Positions 8,278 to 16,659 of a stretch of 64,000 nucleotides of DNA are shown here, one piece after another (the first letter of the stretch is position 1; every line of letters begins with the position of its first letter). A model generated the notes under the pieces. It saw nothing but the letters and a program-made list of their open reading frames with translations, was not told where the DNA came from and searched no databases. The translations under genes were made by a program, and so were the position numbers. Origin of the DNA: Lachnospiraceae bacterium (lineage in GTDB: Bacteria; Bacillota; Clostridia; Lachnospirales; Lachnospiraceae); contig CAJTCH010000014.1 in the NCBI GenBank assembly GCA_910574715.1, forward strand, positions 29,866-93,865. The letters are read 5' to 3'.

Positions 8278-9732
8278 TTACTCGGTAACACTCATTTTAT
8301 TCAGCAGAGCTTTCTTCACTTCGTATAGCCTGGGTGACAGATCCACATAGACTCTGTGCGGGTAGAATAACCGCTTCGTCTCATCCCACAGAGTCTCCTT
8401 CTCCTGTCTGCAGTATTCTGCAATCTCTTTGACAGAAGGTGAGTTATAGATGCATTCACCGTTTCGGAATATAGGTACAAGGATCTCGCGCATGGTGTAA
8501 GATCCGCCGGGAAGTTTCGTCTTCTTCCAGGTCTCGATGGGATCGAACAGAAGCATATCCTCATCGGTATCAAAGATCTCGTCGGCGAAACAGATCAGGT
8601 CGGCCTTAACCTTTCCTGTTGTTTTATCATAGATCCTAAAAATGGTTTTGTTACCGGGATTCGTGATTTTCTCTGTATTTTCTGAAATTTTTATCTTCGG
8701 GACAAATTCACCTGCCTCGTTCTGGATCGCGGCAAGCTTGTACACACCGCCGAAAGAAGGGTTGTCCTTGGAGGTGATCAGGTTCGTTCCCACTCCCCAG
8801 GAATCAATGGCGGCGCCCTGTATCTTAAGGTCGTGCAGGAGATATTCGTCCAGATCGTTGGAAGCACAGATGGAAGCATCCGCGAATCCAGCCGCATCCA
8901 ACATCTTCCGTGCTTCTTTTGACAGATAGGCAAGGTCGCCGCTGTCCAGACGGATTCCGTATTTCTTGAATGGTTTCCCCGCGTCACGGAATTCTTCAAA
9001 TACACGGATGGCATTGGGGACGCCTGATTTCAAGGTGTCGTAGGTATCCACCAGAAGCGTGCAGTTGTCGGGGTACATCTCGGCATAGGTCTTGAAAGCC
9101 GTATATTCGTTGGGGAAGCTCATGATCCAGCTATGGGCATGGGTTCCCATCACGGGAACGTCAAAGAGCTGGCCGGCCAGGACATTGGAGGTACCGACAC
9201 ATCCCCCGATGATGGCCGCGCGGGCGCCGTACAGGCCGGCATCCGGTCCCTGGGCGCGTCTCAGACCGAATTCCATGATCCCGTCGCCGTTAGCGGCAAA
9301 TACCACGCGCGACGCCTTGGTGGCGATCAGCGACTGGTGGTTGATGATGTTAAGGATAGCCGTTTCTACAAGCTGTGCCTCCATGATCGGCGCGATGACC
9401 TTAAGGATCGGTTCTTTGGGAAATATAACGGTTCCTTCCGGAATGGCATAGATATCGCCGCTAAAATGAAAACCGCTCAAGTATTGCAGAAAATCTTCGC
9501 TGAATATGCCGAGACCTCTCAGATAATCAACATCTTCATAGGTGAAATTAAGATCTTTGATGTAATTGATCACCTGTTCAAGTCCTGCGCAGACCGAATA
9601 TCCGTTATTACACGGATTCTGACGGAAGAAAACGTCAAAGATGACCTTCTCCTGCTGCCCCTGGGCATAATAGCCCTGCATCATGGTCAGTTCGTACAGG
9701 TCTGTCAGCAAAGTTAAATCTCGTCTGTTCAT
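8278..9732 (-). CDS. pncB: Nicotinate phosphoribosyltransferase
   Basis: This enzyme makes nicotinate mononucleotide from nicotinate and PRPP in the NAD salvage pathway. The protein has 484 aa, as expected of the bacterial long form. It opens LTLLTDLYELTMMQGYYAQG, the usual start of the family, and carries GLRRAQGPDAGLYGARAA and the C-terminal-half RLDSGDLAYLSKEAR segment, which line the phosphoribosyl site. AAAGGAG precedes the ATG by seven bases. It is the first gene of the pncB-ddl-murF-HAD operon, under the promoter at 9771-9799. Coupling NAD salvage with wall synthesis looks positional rather than functional. Confidence 0.95.
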   Translation of the reverse strand: MNRRDLTLLTDLYELTMMQGYYAQGQQEKVIFDVFFRQNPCNNGYSVCAGLEQVINYIKDLNFTYEDVDYLRGLGIFSEDFLQYLSGFHFSGDIYAIPEGTVIFPKEPILKVIAPIMEAQLVETAILNIINHQSLIATKASRVVFAANGDGIMEFGLRRAQGPDAGLYGARAAIIGGCVGTSNVLAGQLFDVPVMGTHAHSWIMSFPNEYTAFKTYAEMYPDNCTLLVDTYDTLKSGVPNAIRVFEEFRDAGKPFKKYGIRLDSGDLAYLSKEARKMLDAAGFADASICASNDLDEYLLHDLKIQGAAIDSWGVGTNLITSKDNPSFGGVYKLAAIQNEAGEFVPKIKISENTEKITNPGNKTIFRIYDKTTGKVKADLICFADEIFDTDEDMLLFDPIETWKKTKLPGGSYTMREILVPIFRNGECIYNSPSVKEIAEYCRQEKETLWDETKRLFYPHRVYVDLSPRLYEVKKALLNKMSVTE

Positions 9733-9770
9733 TTCTCTAGCTCCTTTGGAATTGGAATGTAGTGTTTCCT

Positions 9771-9799
9771 ATTATAGCACTAGTGTATCGTTTCGTAAA
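9771..9799 (-). promoter_or_regulatory. Sigma-A-type promoter for pncB-ddl-murF
   Basis: On the minus strand TTTACG (9799-9794) and a perfect TATAAT (9776-9771) are separated by 17 bp. It lies 39 bp upstream of the pncB start, in the 79-bp gap after plsC. The call rests on consensus and position only. Confidence 0.55.
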
Positions 9800-9811
9800 T
9801 TAATATTTTGC

Positions 9812-10546
9812 TTATACCAGTTCCTGATTGCGGTTAATGGTCTCCTGTATGATATTCTGGCAATAGCTTCCGATGCGTTTCCTGGTCTCCTTATCCAGAT
9901 CTCCGGGATAGATCGGTTTCCCATATTCGATCACCACATGGGTCTTCTCGATCCTTGGAATGTGCTTCTCGAACATGGTATGAGTATTGTTCATGCTGAT
10001 CGGTATGATGGCGCAGCCGGATTTCTCAGCGATCTTAAAGGAACCGCTGTGGAAGGGCAGTATACTGAGTTCCTCGCCGTCGTTGCGTGTTCCTTCCGGG
10101 AAGATGCATACGGATATTCCGCTTTTCACATAGTCGATTGCCTGGAGGATGCTCTTTAAGCCTTCCTTGGGGTTATCCCGGTCAAGGAAGAGACAGTGCA
10201 GCCGTGTCATCCAGTCCCGCAGGATGGGATAGCGCAGCATCTCCTTCTTGGCCACATATCCGGTCAGTCTCTTGCAGCGGGAGTAGGTCAGCAGGATATC
10301 AAAATAACTTCTGTGGTTCGCGATAAAAAGCACAGGTTCATCCGGGATATTCTCTTCGCCGATCACGGTAGCCGTTACTCCGGTGATCCTAAGAATGCCC
10401 TTGAATGCCCACTGAACGATCCGCAGGCAGCGGTAGTCGCTTGCCTCCTGATCAAACCTGCGCCGGAACCATTCGACGATCAACACCGGAATCCCGAATA
10501 ATAAGAAAGAGAACAGGAACAGGACTAATAATATAAACCGTATCAT
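9812..10546 (-). CDS. plsC: 1-acyl-sn-glycerol-3-phosphate acyltransferase
   Basis: PlsC transfers a second acyl chain to lysophosphatidic acid, giving phosphatidic acid at the membrane. The protein has 244 aa. A hydrophobic anchor covers residues 1-22; the catalytic NHRSYFD (NHxxxxD) box is near residue 80 and the glycerophosphate-binding FPEGTRND box near residue 150. The ATG overlaps the malQ stop in ATGA, and its SD AGGAGG lies in the end of malQ, so the two are translationally coupled. The pairing with a glycogen enzyme has no evident metabolic reason. Confidence 0.92.
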   Translation of the reverse strand: MIRFILLVLFLFSFLLFGIPVLIVEWFRRRFDQEASDYRCLRIVQWAFKGILRITGVTATVIGEENIPDEPVLFIANHRSYFDILLTYSRCKRLTGYVAKKEMLRYPILRDWMTRLHCLFLDRDNPKEGLKSILQAIDYVKSGISVCIFPEGTRNDGEELSILPFHSGSFKIAEKSGCAIIPISMNNTHTMFEKHIPRIEKTHVVIEYGKPIYPGDLDKETRKRIGSYCQNIIQETINRNQELV

Positions 10547-12195
10547 CTGCCGATTCCTCCTGTCCTGCTGTTGTCTTTTGCCGGAGAATTCTCATTGACC
10601 GGTGTCTCTTCCCCGGTCAGGCTGCCTTTGGCGGGTAATGCCTCCTCCTGCGGTTCGTCTGACGTATCCTCGGGGGTGTCCCGCAGTACATGTCTTCCGT
10701 ATAATACAGTGATCTCTTTCAGAGCTTCGGCAAGCTCATCACGCAGGGCGCCGCCCGTAAAACGCCAGTCCCAGTTGCCGGAAGCGCTGCCGGGGGTATT
10801 CATCCTGGCGTCGGAACCGTATCCCAGGACATCCTGAAGCGGGAAGACGGCATAAGCGGCGATACTTGAGAGGGCCGATCGTATCAGCGCCCATCCCGGC
10901 TTCAAGGCGTCTGTACTGTTGGTGTATAGGCGGACCTTCCTCTGGCACTTCGGGTCAAGGGTTCGGTACCAGCCAAGGGAAGTGTCATTATCATGGGTAC
11001 CCGTGTAGCAGACGCAGTCCACAGTGGTGAACCGGTGAGGCAGATAGCTGCTCTCACCCAGACTGTCGAAAGCGAACTGCAGCACCTTCATTCCAGGGAA
11101 ATGGAAAGCCTTCCTCAATGCGTCAACCTCCGGTGTGATGATGCCAAGGTCCTCCGCGATGATAGGCAGACCGTCTCCAAGAGCATCCTGGATCGCCTGG
11201 AACAGTTCATATCCGGGCGCGGGGATCCACTTGCCGTTGATGGCGGTCTTCTCGCCGTACGGAACAGACCAGTAAGCTTCGAAGCCGCGGAAATGATCGA
11301 TCCGCAGGATATCGATGGACCGGAGCTGATGCCTGATACGGGAAATCCACCATGAGAAGCCTTCCTTCTCATGGGCCTTCCAGTCATACAGCGGATTCCC
11401 CCACAACTGCCCTGTCGCAGAGAAATAATCCGGGGGAACACCGGCTACTTTCAGCGGAAATCCCTTGGAGTCCAGTTGGAACAGATGCTGGTTCGCCCAT
11501 ACATCAGCACTGTCCATGGACACGAAGATCGGGATATCTCCTATGATCCGCACATCATGCGCGTTGGCATATGCCTTGAGGGCAAGCCATTCTTTATAGA
11601 ATAGAAATTGCAAAAACTGATAGAAGCCGATCCGCGACCTGAGAGCGCTGCGCAGTCTCTTCTTGAAGGTCGGCGTAGGAAGCCGGTACCGTTCTTCCCA
11701 TTCTAACCAGCTAACTCCGCCGTTCACCGCCTTACAGGCCATGAACAGGGCATAATCATCGAGCCATCCGCTCTCCTTCTCCGTAAAATCTAAGAATTCC
11801 GAATAAAGCGGAAGCGCCTGGAACGCGTCAGACGTAAAATGTTCATAAGCCTTCTCGAAGACGGCCTGTTTCCAGGGAATAATGCTTCCGTAATCAATAT
11901 GCTCCGGGTCAGAAGCGGGTACGCCGGCAAGATCGGAGGCGTCTAACAGTCCAAGCTCCAACAGGTGGTCGGGACTGATCAGAAGCGGCTGCCCTGCATA
12001 AGCAGAGAAGCTCTGATACGGGGAATCACCGTAACCGGTGTGCGTCAAAGGAAGGATCTGCCATAGGTGCTGTCCCGCCTTCTCAAGAAAATCAACAAAT
12101 TCATAAGCAGCCTGCCCAAGATCTCCGATTCCATAGGCTGAAGGAAGGGAGGTGGGGTGCAGCAAAATTCCGGAAAGTCGTTCTTTGTCTCTCAT
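10543..12195 (-). CDS. malQ: 4-alpha-glucanotransferase (amylomaltase, GH77) with a polar C-terminal tail
   Basis: MalQ disproportionates maltodextrins in the cytosol. The protein has 550 aa from the chosen start, about 45 more than the usual amylomaltase. The N-terminus GILLHPTSLPSAYGIGDLG and the DILRIDHFRGFEAYW, IIAEDLGIITPEVD and CYTGTHDNDTSLGW blocks carry the GH77 catalytic Asp, Glu and Asp. The extra C-terminus (about 510-550) is rich in Glu, Pro, Ser and Asn and looks unstructured. The frame opens at 12222, but the ATG at 12195 has AAGGAG at proper spacing. A TATAAT lies at 12242-12237 on this strand. The gene overlaps plsC by 4 bp. Confidence 0.93.
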   Translation of the reverse strand: MRDKERLSGILLHPTSLPSAYGIGDLGQAAYEFVDFLEKAGQHLWQILPLTHTGYGDSPYQSFSAYAGQPLLISPDHLLELGLLDASDLAGVPASDPEHIDYGSIIPWKQAVFEKAYEHFTSDAFQALPLYSEFLDFTEKESGWLDDYALFMACKAVNGGVSWLEWEERYRLPTPTFKKRLRSALRSRIGFYQFLQFLFYKEWLALKAYANAHDVRIIGDIPIFVSMDSADVWANQHLFQLDSKGFPLKVAGVPPDYFSATGQLWGNPLYDWKAHEKEGFSWWISRIRHQLRSIDILRIDHFRGFEAYWSVPYGEKTAINGKWIPAPGYELFQAIQDALGDGLPIIAEDLGIITPEVDALRKAFHFPGMKVLQFAFDSLGESSYLPHRFTTVDCVCYTGTHDNDTSLGWYRTLDPKCQRKVRLYTNSTDALKPGWALIRSALSSIAAYAVFPLQDVLGYGSDARMNTPGSASGNWDWRFTGGALRDELAEALKEITVLYGRHVLRDTPEDTSDEPQEEALPAKGSLTGEETPVNENSPAKDNSRTGGIGR

Positions 12196-12314
12196 AAATA
12201 TCTCCTTCATGTTGAGTGTCAAGTCAAATAAAATTAATTATACTACAAAATTGGAATTTTTCATAGAGTTACTGTGTATGATGTAGAGAGATTACCTTAT
12301 GCCAAGGAGTACCC

Positions 12315-12719
12315 GTGAAGAAAACATATCTTCTCCTGCTGCCGATATGCATCCTGATACTGACGGCATGCTCTGTCAGGAAGGCGGATGATAAAAAACT
12401 GCGAGATATAGAATTTACCGTAATTGACAAGGATGATGTTCCAGAAGAATTCATGGCGCAGATCGAGGAGGCGAAGGAAGGACAGGTCAAATTAAGCTAT
12501 GGGGACAAGGGATATCTGTATATAGCCAGAGGATATGGACAGAAGGAGACCAGCGGATACAGCGTAGAAGTCCATAAATGCTATGAGACGGAGAATGAGA
12601 TACACATAGAGACCGGCCTTTTAGGTCCGGGAAAGGAAGAGAAGATCCTGAAGAAGAAGACCTGCCCTTATGTGGTGATAAAGACAGAGTATACGGATAA
12701 GCAGATAGAATTTGATTAG
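12315..12719 (+). CDS. Small lipoprotein with a PrcB-type C-terminal domain
   Basis: The protein has 134 aa. A lipoprotein signal covers residues 1-19 (KKTYLLLLPICILILTAC), with the lipobox LTAC, so it should be anchored to the outer face of the membrane. Residues 50-130, with GYSVEVHKCYETENEIHI, resemble the PrcB C-terminal domain, a small beta-sandwich first seen in a treponemal protease complex subunit. No protease gene is nearby and the role is unknown. The start is GTG at 12315, with AAGGAG six bases before it. It lies 11 bp ahead of the SipL gene, so a role at the spore or cell envelope is possible but unproven. Confidence 0.7.
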   Translation: MKKTYLLLLPICILILTACSVRKADDKKLRDIEFTVIDKDDVPEEFMAQIEEAKEGQVKLSYGDKGYLYIARGYGQKETSGYSVEVHKCYETENEIHIETGLLGPGKEEKILKKKTCPYVVIKTEYTDKQIEFD

Positions 12720-12730
12720 GAGGTTCGATC

Positions 12731-14290
12731 ATGGAATATGTGACGAAGCAGATGCAGACCTACAAGACGGGAAATATCATCACCGATCAGTTTTATATTG
12801 ATGACGACTACAATGTACCTGACGCGAAGAATGATGTGAAGAAGGTGATCCTGGGGGAAGGGACGCTCACCGTAGAAGATATGAAGGTGGTAGAGAATTA
12901 CATACGGGTGTCCGGGAAGCTGAATTTTAAAGTGTTATATGTGACAGAAGAAGGAGAGACCAGGCTGTCCTGCCTGGAAGGGAGGATCCCTTTCGAGGAA
13001 ATGATCTATCTGGAGCAGGAACCGGCAGGGAATCTGTTTGTGCAATCGTCAAGCGCAGATATCACTGTCACGGCGATTCATTCGAGGAAACTGAGCATCA
13101 AGACGCTGGCGGAGCTTAGTATCTGTTCTGAAGGGAAACAGGAGTCTGAGCTTACGGTGGATATCGAGTGTGAGACGCCGCTCTACAAGAGGTTCGAGAG
13201 CAAAGAGTTCCTAAAGGTATTTACCACGAAGAAGGATACCTATCGGATCAAGGAGGAAGTATCTATAAGCGGAACGAAGGAGAATATCGGGACACTGCTG
13301 TGGACAGAGGTGACCGGGAGGAAGCTGGACACCCGTCTGGAAGCCGACGAGCTGCGGCTTCAGGGAGAATTACAGTTATTCTGCTTCTATGAATCGCTGG
13401 ATGGGAAGACAGACTGGATCGAGCAGGCAGTTCCATATGAAGGGCGGATTGAATGTTACGGGGCACAGGATCATATGTATCATCAGATCTATCCGGAGCT
13501 TACGGATGTGAATATAGATGTAAGGATGGACGAAGACGGCGAGATGCGTCTGATTGGAGTCGAGGCTACCCTGGAGGTACGGCTGACCGTGTACGAGGAA
13601 GAACGGCTTGAGATCCTGGCGGACGCGTATTCCCTGGATCAGATATGCACGCCGAAGATCACTGAGGAAGAGATGGAACGATTGCTGCTGCAGAATCATT
13701 CCAAATGCAAGGTATCCGAACAATTGTCCCTGCCGGAGATCAAGGACGATATCCTGCAGATCTGCCACAACAGCGCGCGGATACAGATAGAGCATACCGA
13801 GAGTACGGAGGGAGGGATCCAGATAGAAGGAGTGCTGCACTTAAGCTTCCTGTATGTCAAAGCGGATGATGAGATCCCATTTGATACCTGGCAGGGGATG
13901 GTGCCCTTCGCCTATCTGCTGGAAAGCAATGGGACGGCGGATGATATGAGATACGGGCTTACCTATGCGGTGGAACAGTTGTCGGTAGGGCTTCTTGGAA
14001 CGGATGAGATCGAAGTCAAGGCAGTCCTGGCATTCAACAGCTTCCTCAAAGCGCCGGTCCGCATCAGGAATATCAAGGAGATAGAATTTGTGCCTTTTGA
14101 TATGGAGGAGATAGAGAAGCGGCCGGGTATCACGGGGTATATTGTCCGTGACGGGGATATCCTGTGGGATCTTGCCAAGAAGTACAATACTACGGTGGAA
14201 GGAATCATGGAAGTCAATGATCTGGAGTCTGGAGATATAAAAGCTGGAGACAGGTTATTGATTTTTAAGGAAAATATGAGTATACTATAG
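12731..14290 (+). CDS. sipL: SipL-type spore coat morphogenesis protein (DUF3794/SPOCS repeats and LysM)
   Basis: SipL of Clostridioides difficile binds SpoIVA and is needed for coat assembly around the forespore. This protein has 519 aa, near the same length, and the same layout: repeated DUF3794 (SPOCS) segments over about residues 25-440, for example VSGKLNFKVLYVTEEGE and IEGVLHLSFLYVKADDE, and one C-terminal LysM at about 468-512 (GYIVRDGDILWDLAKKYN). AGGAGG lies before the ATG. ispE follows after 35 bp. Mother-cell expression is expected from the family, but I see no convincing sigma-E promoter. Confidence 0.85.
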   Translation: MEYVTKQMQTYKTGNIITDQFYIDDDYNVPDAKNDVKKVILGEGTLTVEDMKVVENYIRVSGKLNFKVLYVTEEGETRLSCLEGRIPFEEMIYLEQEPAGNLFVQSSSADITVTAIHSRKLSIKTLAELSICSEGKQESELTVDIECETPLYKRFESKEFLKVFTTKKDTYRIKEEVSISGTKENIGTLLWTEVTGRKLDTRLEADELRLQGELQLFCFYESLDGKTDWIEQAVPYEGRIECYGAQDHMYHQIYPELTDVNIDVRMDEDGEMRLIGVEATLEVRLTVYEEERLEILADAYSLDQICTPKITEEEMERLLLQNHSKCKVSEQLSLPEIKDDILQICHNSARIQIEHTESTEGGIQIEGVLHLSFLYVKADDEIPFDTWQGMVPFAYLLESNGTADDMRYGLTYAVEQLSVGLLGTDEIEVKAVLAFNSFLKAPVRIRNIKEIEFVPFDMEEIEKRPGITGYIVRDGDILWDLAKKYNTTVEGIMEVNDLESGDIKAGDRLLIFKENMSIL

Positions 14291-14325
14291 GTACACTGTA
14301 TACAAGATACAAGGAGAAAACATTT

Positions 14326-15201
14326 ATGGATAAATTAGAATTAAAAGCACTGGGCAAGATCAATCTGGGTCTGGATGTATTAGGAAAGAGAGAGAACGGC
14401 TACCATGATGTGCGCATGGTCATGCAGACGGTCTATCTCTATGACCAGATCCTGATTGAGCGGATAAGGGAACCGGGGATTCATCTATCGTCCAATCTCT
14501 TCTATCTTCCGGTCAATGAGAATAATCTAGCATACCGGGCAGCAGATCTTTTGATGAAGGAATGCCGCATCCGGGAGGGAGTGAGGATTACGCTTGATAA
14601 GCACATCCCGGTAGCGGCAGGGATGGCGGGAGGCAGTTCGAATGCGGCGGCGGTCCTATTCGGAATGAACCGCATGTTCTCGCTGGGATTTACCATGGAA
14701 GAGCTGATGGATCGGGGAGTGACGCTTGGGGCGGATGTACCGTACTGTATCTTGCGAGGAACCGTGCTTGCAGAAGGGATCGGGGAGAAGCTGACCCCGC
14801 TGCCGGCTATGCCCAAGTGTTATGTGCTGCTTGCCAAGCCGCTGATCAGTGTGTCTACGAAGGCGGTATATGAGAAGCTTGATTCCCATGAGATCGCAGA
14901 TCACCCTGATATCGACGGGATCATTGGCGGCCTTAAGAGACAGAATCTGGATGAGGTGGCGGCCAACATGGGCAATGTTCTTGAGAAAGTCACCATAGAG
15001 GAATATCCGGTGATTGATAAGATTAAGTCAGTCATGTGCCGGGAAGGTGCATTAAACGCTATGATGAGCGGCAGCGGCCCTACGGTTTTCGGTTTGTATG
15101 ACGATAAGAGAAAGGCCCGGCGCGCGGCTGTAAGGATCAAGGAGCTTAAGCTCACGAGACAGACATACGTGACCAGCATACATAATGCAAGGAGGGGATA
15201 A
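14326..15201 (+). CDS. ispE: 4-diphosphocytidyl-2-C-methyl-D-erythritol kinase
   Basis: IspE phosphorylates CDP-methylerythritol in the non-mevalonate isoprenoid pathway. The protein has 291 aa, the usual length. GHMP-kinase motifs are clear: the N-terminal KALGKINLGLDVLGKRENGYH, split here over residues 6-26, the ATP loop PVAAGMAGGSSNAAAVLFG near residue 92, and the C-terminal MMSGSGPTVFGLY. AAGGAG precedes the ATG. A GntR gene starts 3 bp after its stop; this sipL-ispE-GntR order is compact and may be one transcript. Confidence 0.95.
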   Translation: MDKLELKALGKINLGLDVLGKRENGYHDVRMVMQTVYLYDQILIERIREPGIHLSSNLFYLPVNENNLAYRAADLLMKECRIREGVRITLDKHIPVAAGMAGGSSNAAAVLFGMNRMFSLGFTMEELMDRGVTLGADVPYCILRGTVLAEGIGEKLTPLPAMPKCYVLLAKPLISVSTKAVYEKLDSHEIADHPDIDGIIGGLKRQNLDEVAANMGNVLEKVTIEEYPVIDKIKSVMCREGALNAMMSGSGPTVFGLYDDKRKARRAAVRIKELKLTRQTYVTSIHNARRG

Positions 15202-15204
15202 AGG

Positions 15205-15876
15205 ATGGAGCTTAAGGTGAATATGAGTGAATACCTGCCCTTGAGAGATGTGGTGTTCAATACGCTGCGCCAGGCGATCCTGCGCGGGGAATTAAAGCCG
15301 GGAGAGAGGCTTATGGAGATTCAGCTTGCGAATAAACTTGGGGTCAGCCGGACACCCATCAGAGAGGCGATCCGGAAGCTGGAATTAGAAGGGCTTGTAC
15401 ACATGGTTCCAAGGAAGGGGGCAGAGGTTGCGGATATCTCGGAGAAGAGCTTAAGGGATGTTCTGGAGGTCCGCAAGGCATTGGAAGAGCTGGCGGTCAC
15501 ACTCACCTGTGGCAAGATCACGAAGGCTCAGATCGCGGACCTTAAGAGTGCGGCGGAAGAATTCAGGAAGACGCTTAAGAGCGGTGATATCACCCAGATC
15601 GCGGAGGCGGATGTGGCCTTTCATGATATTATCTACATGGCGACGGACAATCAGAAGCTTATCCAGCTATTGAATAACTTAAGAGAACAGATGTACCGTT
15701 ACCGTATCGAATATCTGAAGAGGCCGGAAGCCTACCCCAAGCTTCTCGCCGAGCATGAAGAGATCATCCGGCACATCGAGAATAAGGAGAAGGAAGATGC
15801 GGCCAGGATCGTGTGTAAGCATATTGACAATCAGGTAGAGGCGGTCATGGATGTGATACGCACTAAGAAGAATTGA
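15205..15876 (+). CDS. GntR-family regulator with FCD ligand-binding domain
   Basis: The protein has 223 aa. A winged helix-turn-helix covers residues 10-75, with LRQAILRGELKPGERLMEI and the recognition helix VSRTPIREAIRKLELEG. Residues 85-215 form an all-helical FCD domain, which in FadR-type regulators binds a metal and a small carboxylate; the Asp and His ligands (VAFHDIIY, LAEHEEIIRHIE, VCKHIDNQ) are visible. The SD AGGAGGGG lies in the end of ispE, so expression is coupled. No divergent catabolic operon is next to it, so its target cannot be read from context. Confidence 0.88.
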   Translation: MELKVNMSEYLPLRDVVFNTLRQAILRGELKPGERLMEIQLANKLGVSRTPIREAIRKLELEGLVHMVPRKGAEVADISEKSLRDVLEVRKALEELAVTLTCGKITKAQIADLKSAAEEFRKTLKSGDITQIAEADVAFHDIIYMATDNQKLIQLLNNLREQMYRYRIEYLKRPEAYPKLLAEHEEIIRHIENKEKEDAARIVCKHIDNQVEAVMDVIRTKKN

Positions 15877-15935
15877 ATAAATAACAGAATGTCTGAATAA
15901 ATCTCATTTATATGTCAAGACTCCTGATATCAAAT

Positions 15936-15959
15936 AAGAGATCAAGTAAGAGATCAGGT
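15936..15959 (+). repeat. Two tandem 12-bp repeats upstream of spoIIR
   Basis: Units AAGAGATCAAGT (15936-15947) and AAGAGATCAGGT (15948-15959) lie head to tail, followed by AAGGAGG, the SD of spoIIR. CTCCTGAT at 15921-15928 can pair with ATCAGG in the second unit. This may be a small leader structure or a chance repeat. Confidence 0.4.
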
Positions 15960-15975
15960 AAGGAGGCAGTTACAT

Positions 15976-16659
15976 ATGAATATGAGAAAAGATTTTGAGA
16001 TTCGTTATAGAATTCGGCAGGTGATCTGTGCTATACTGGGTGTCTGTATTGCTGCATTGCTGACGGGGATCTTAGTGGAGCGCAGGATAGAATGGGTGGA
16101 GGCGAAGATGAGCAGAACCCAGGAGACGCTGGCTAAGGAGGTCTTGCGGTTCCATGTCCTTGCCAACAGCGACAGTGAAGAAGACCAGGCAGTAAAGCTT
16201 AAGGTGCGGGACAGAGTTCTTGCATATATGGAAGAGAATATGACGCCGGAGCTTAAGGAAGAGCCGGATGCCGGGAAGACGAGAGCCTGGATAGAAGCGC
16301 ATCTTGACGAGATCACAGATACGGCCGGCCAGGTGCTTAAGGAAGAGGGGTTCTCATACGGCTGTGCTTCGGAGCTTGAGCTGGCGTATTTCCCGGATAA
16401 GCAGTACGGCGACATCTTCTTCCCGCAGGGGGAGTATGAGGCGCTCAGAGTCAGGCTTGGAGAGGCGAGAGGGCATAACTGGTGGTGCGTCCTGTATCCA
16501 AGCTTATGCTTTACCGACACGACCTGTACGGTGGTCAGCGATGAGGGCAGGAAGGGCCTTAAGGAGGTCCTGACGGCAGAAGAATACGAGATGGTCACGG
16601 CTACGTCAGACTTTAAGATAAAATGGTTCTTTTTTGGAGATAATGGAGGTAATTCATGA
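15976..16659 (+). CDS. spoIIR: Stage II sporulation protein R
   Basis: SpoIIR is made in the forespore and secreted into the intermembrane space, where it triggers SpoIIGA to process pro-sigma-E in the mother cell. The protein has 227 aa. A signal or anchor helix lies at residues 15-35. The family core RFHVLANSDSEEDQAVKLKV starts near residue 57, and the C-terminal WWCVLYPSLCF block is present. AAGGAGG precedes the ATG. The stop overlaps the start of the next gene (ATGA). I could not recognise the expected sigma-F promoter. Confidence 0.93.
   Translation: MNMRKDFEIRYRIRQVICAILGVCIAALLTGILVERRIEWVEAKMSRTQETLAKEVLRFHVLANSDSEEDQAVKLKVRDRVLAYMEENMTPELKEEPDAGKTRAWIEAHLDEITDTAGQVLKEEGFSYGCASELELAYFPDKQYGDIFFPQGEYEALRVRLGEARGHNWWCVLYPSLCFTDTTCTVVSDEGRKGLKEVLTAEEYEMVTATSDFKIKWFFFGDNGGNS

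Noticed and set aside
16072..16302. Minus-strand frame of 76 codons inside spoIIR
   Set aside because: Shadow frame without SD; SpoIIR motifs on the other strand are clear.
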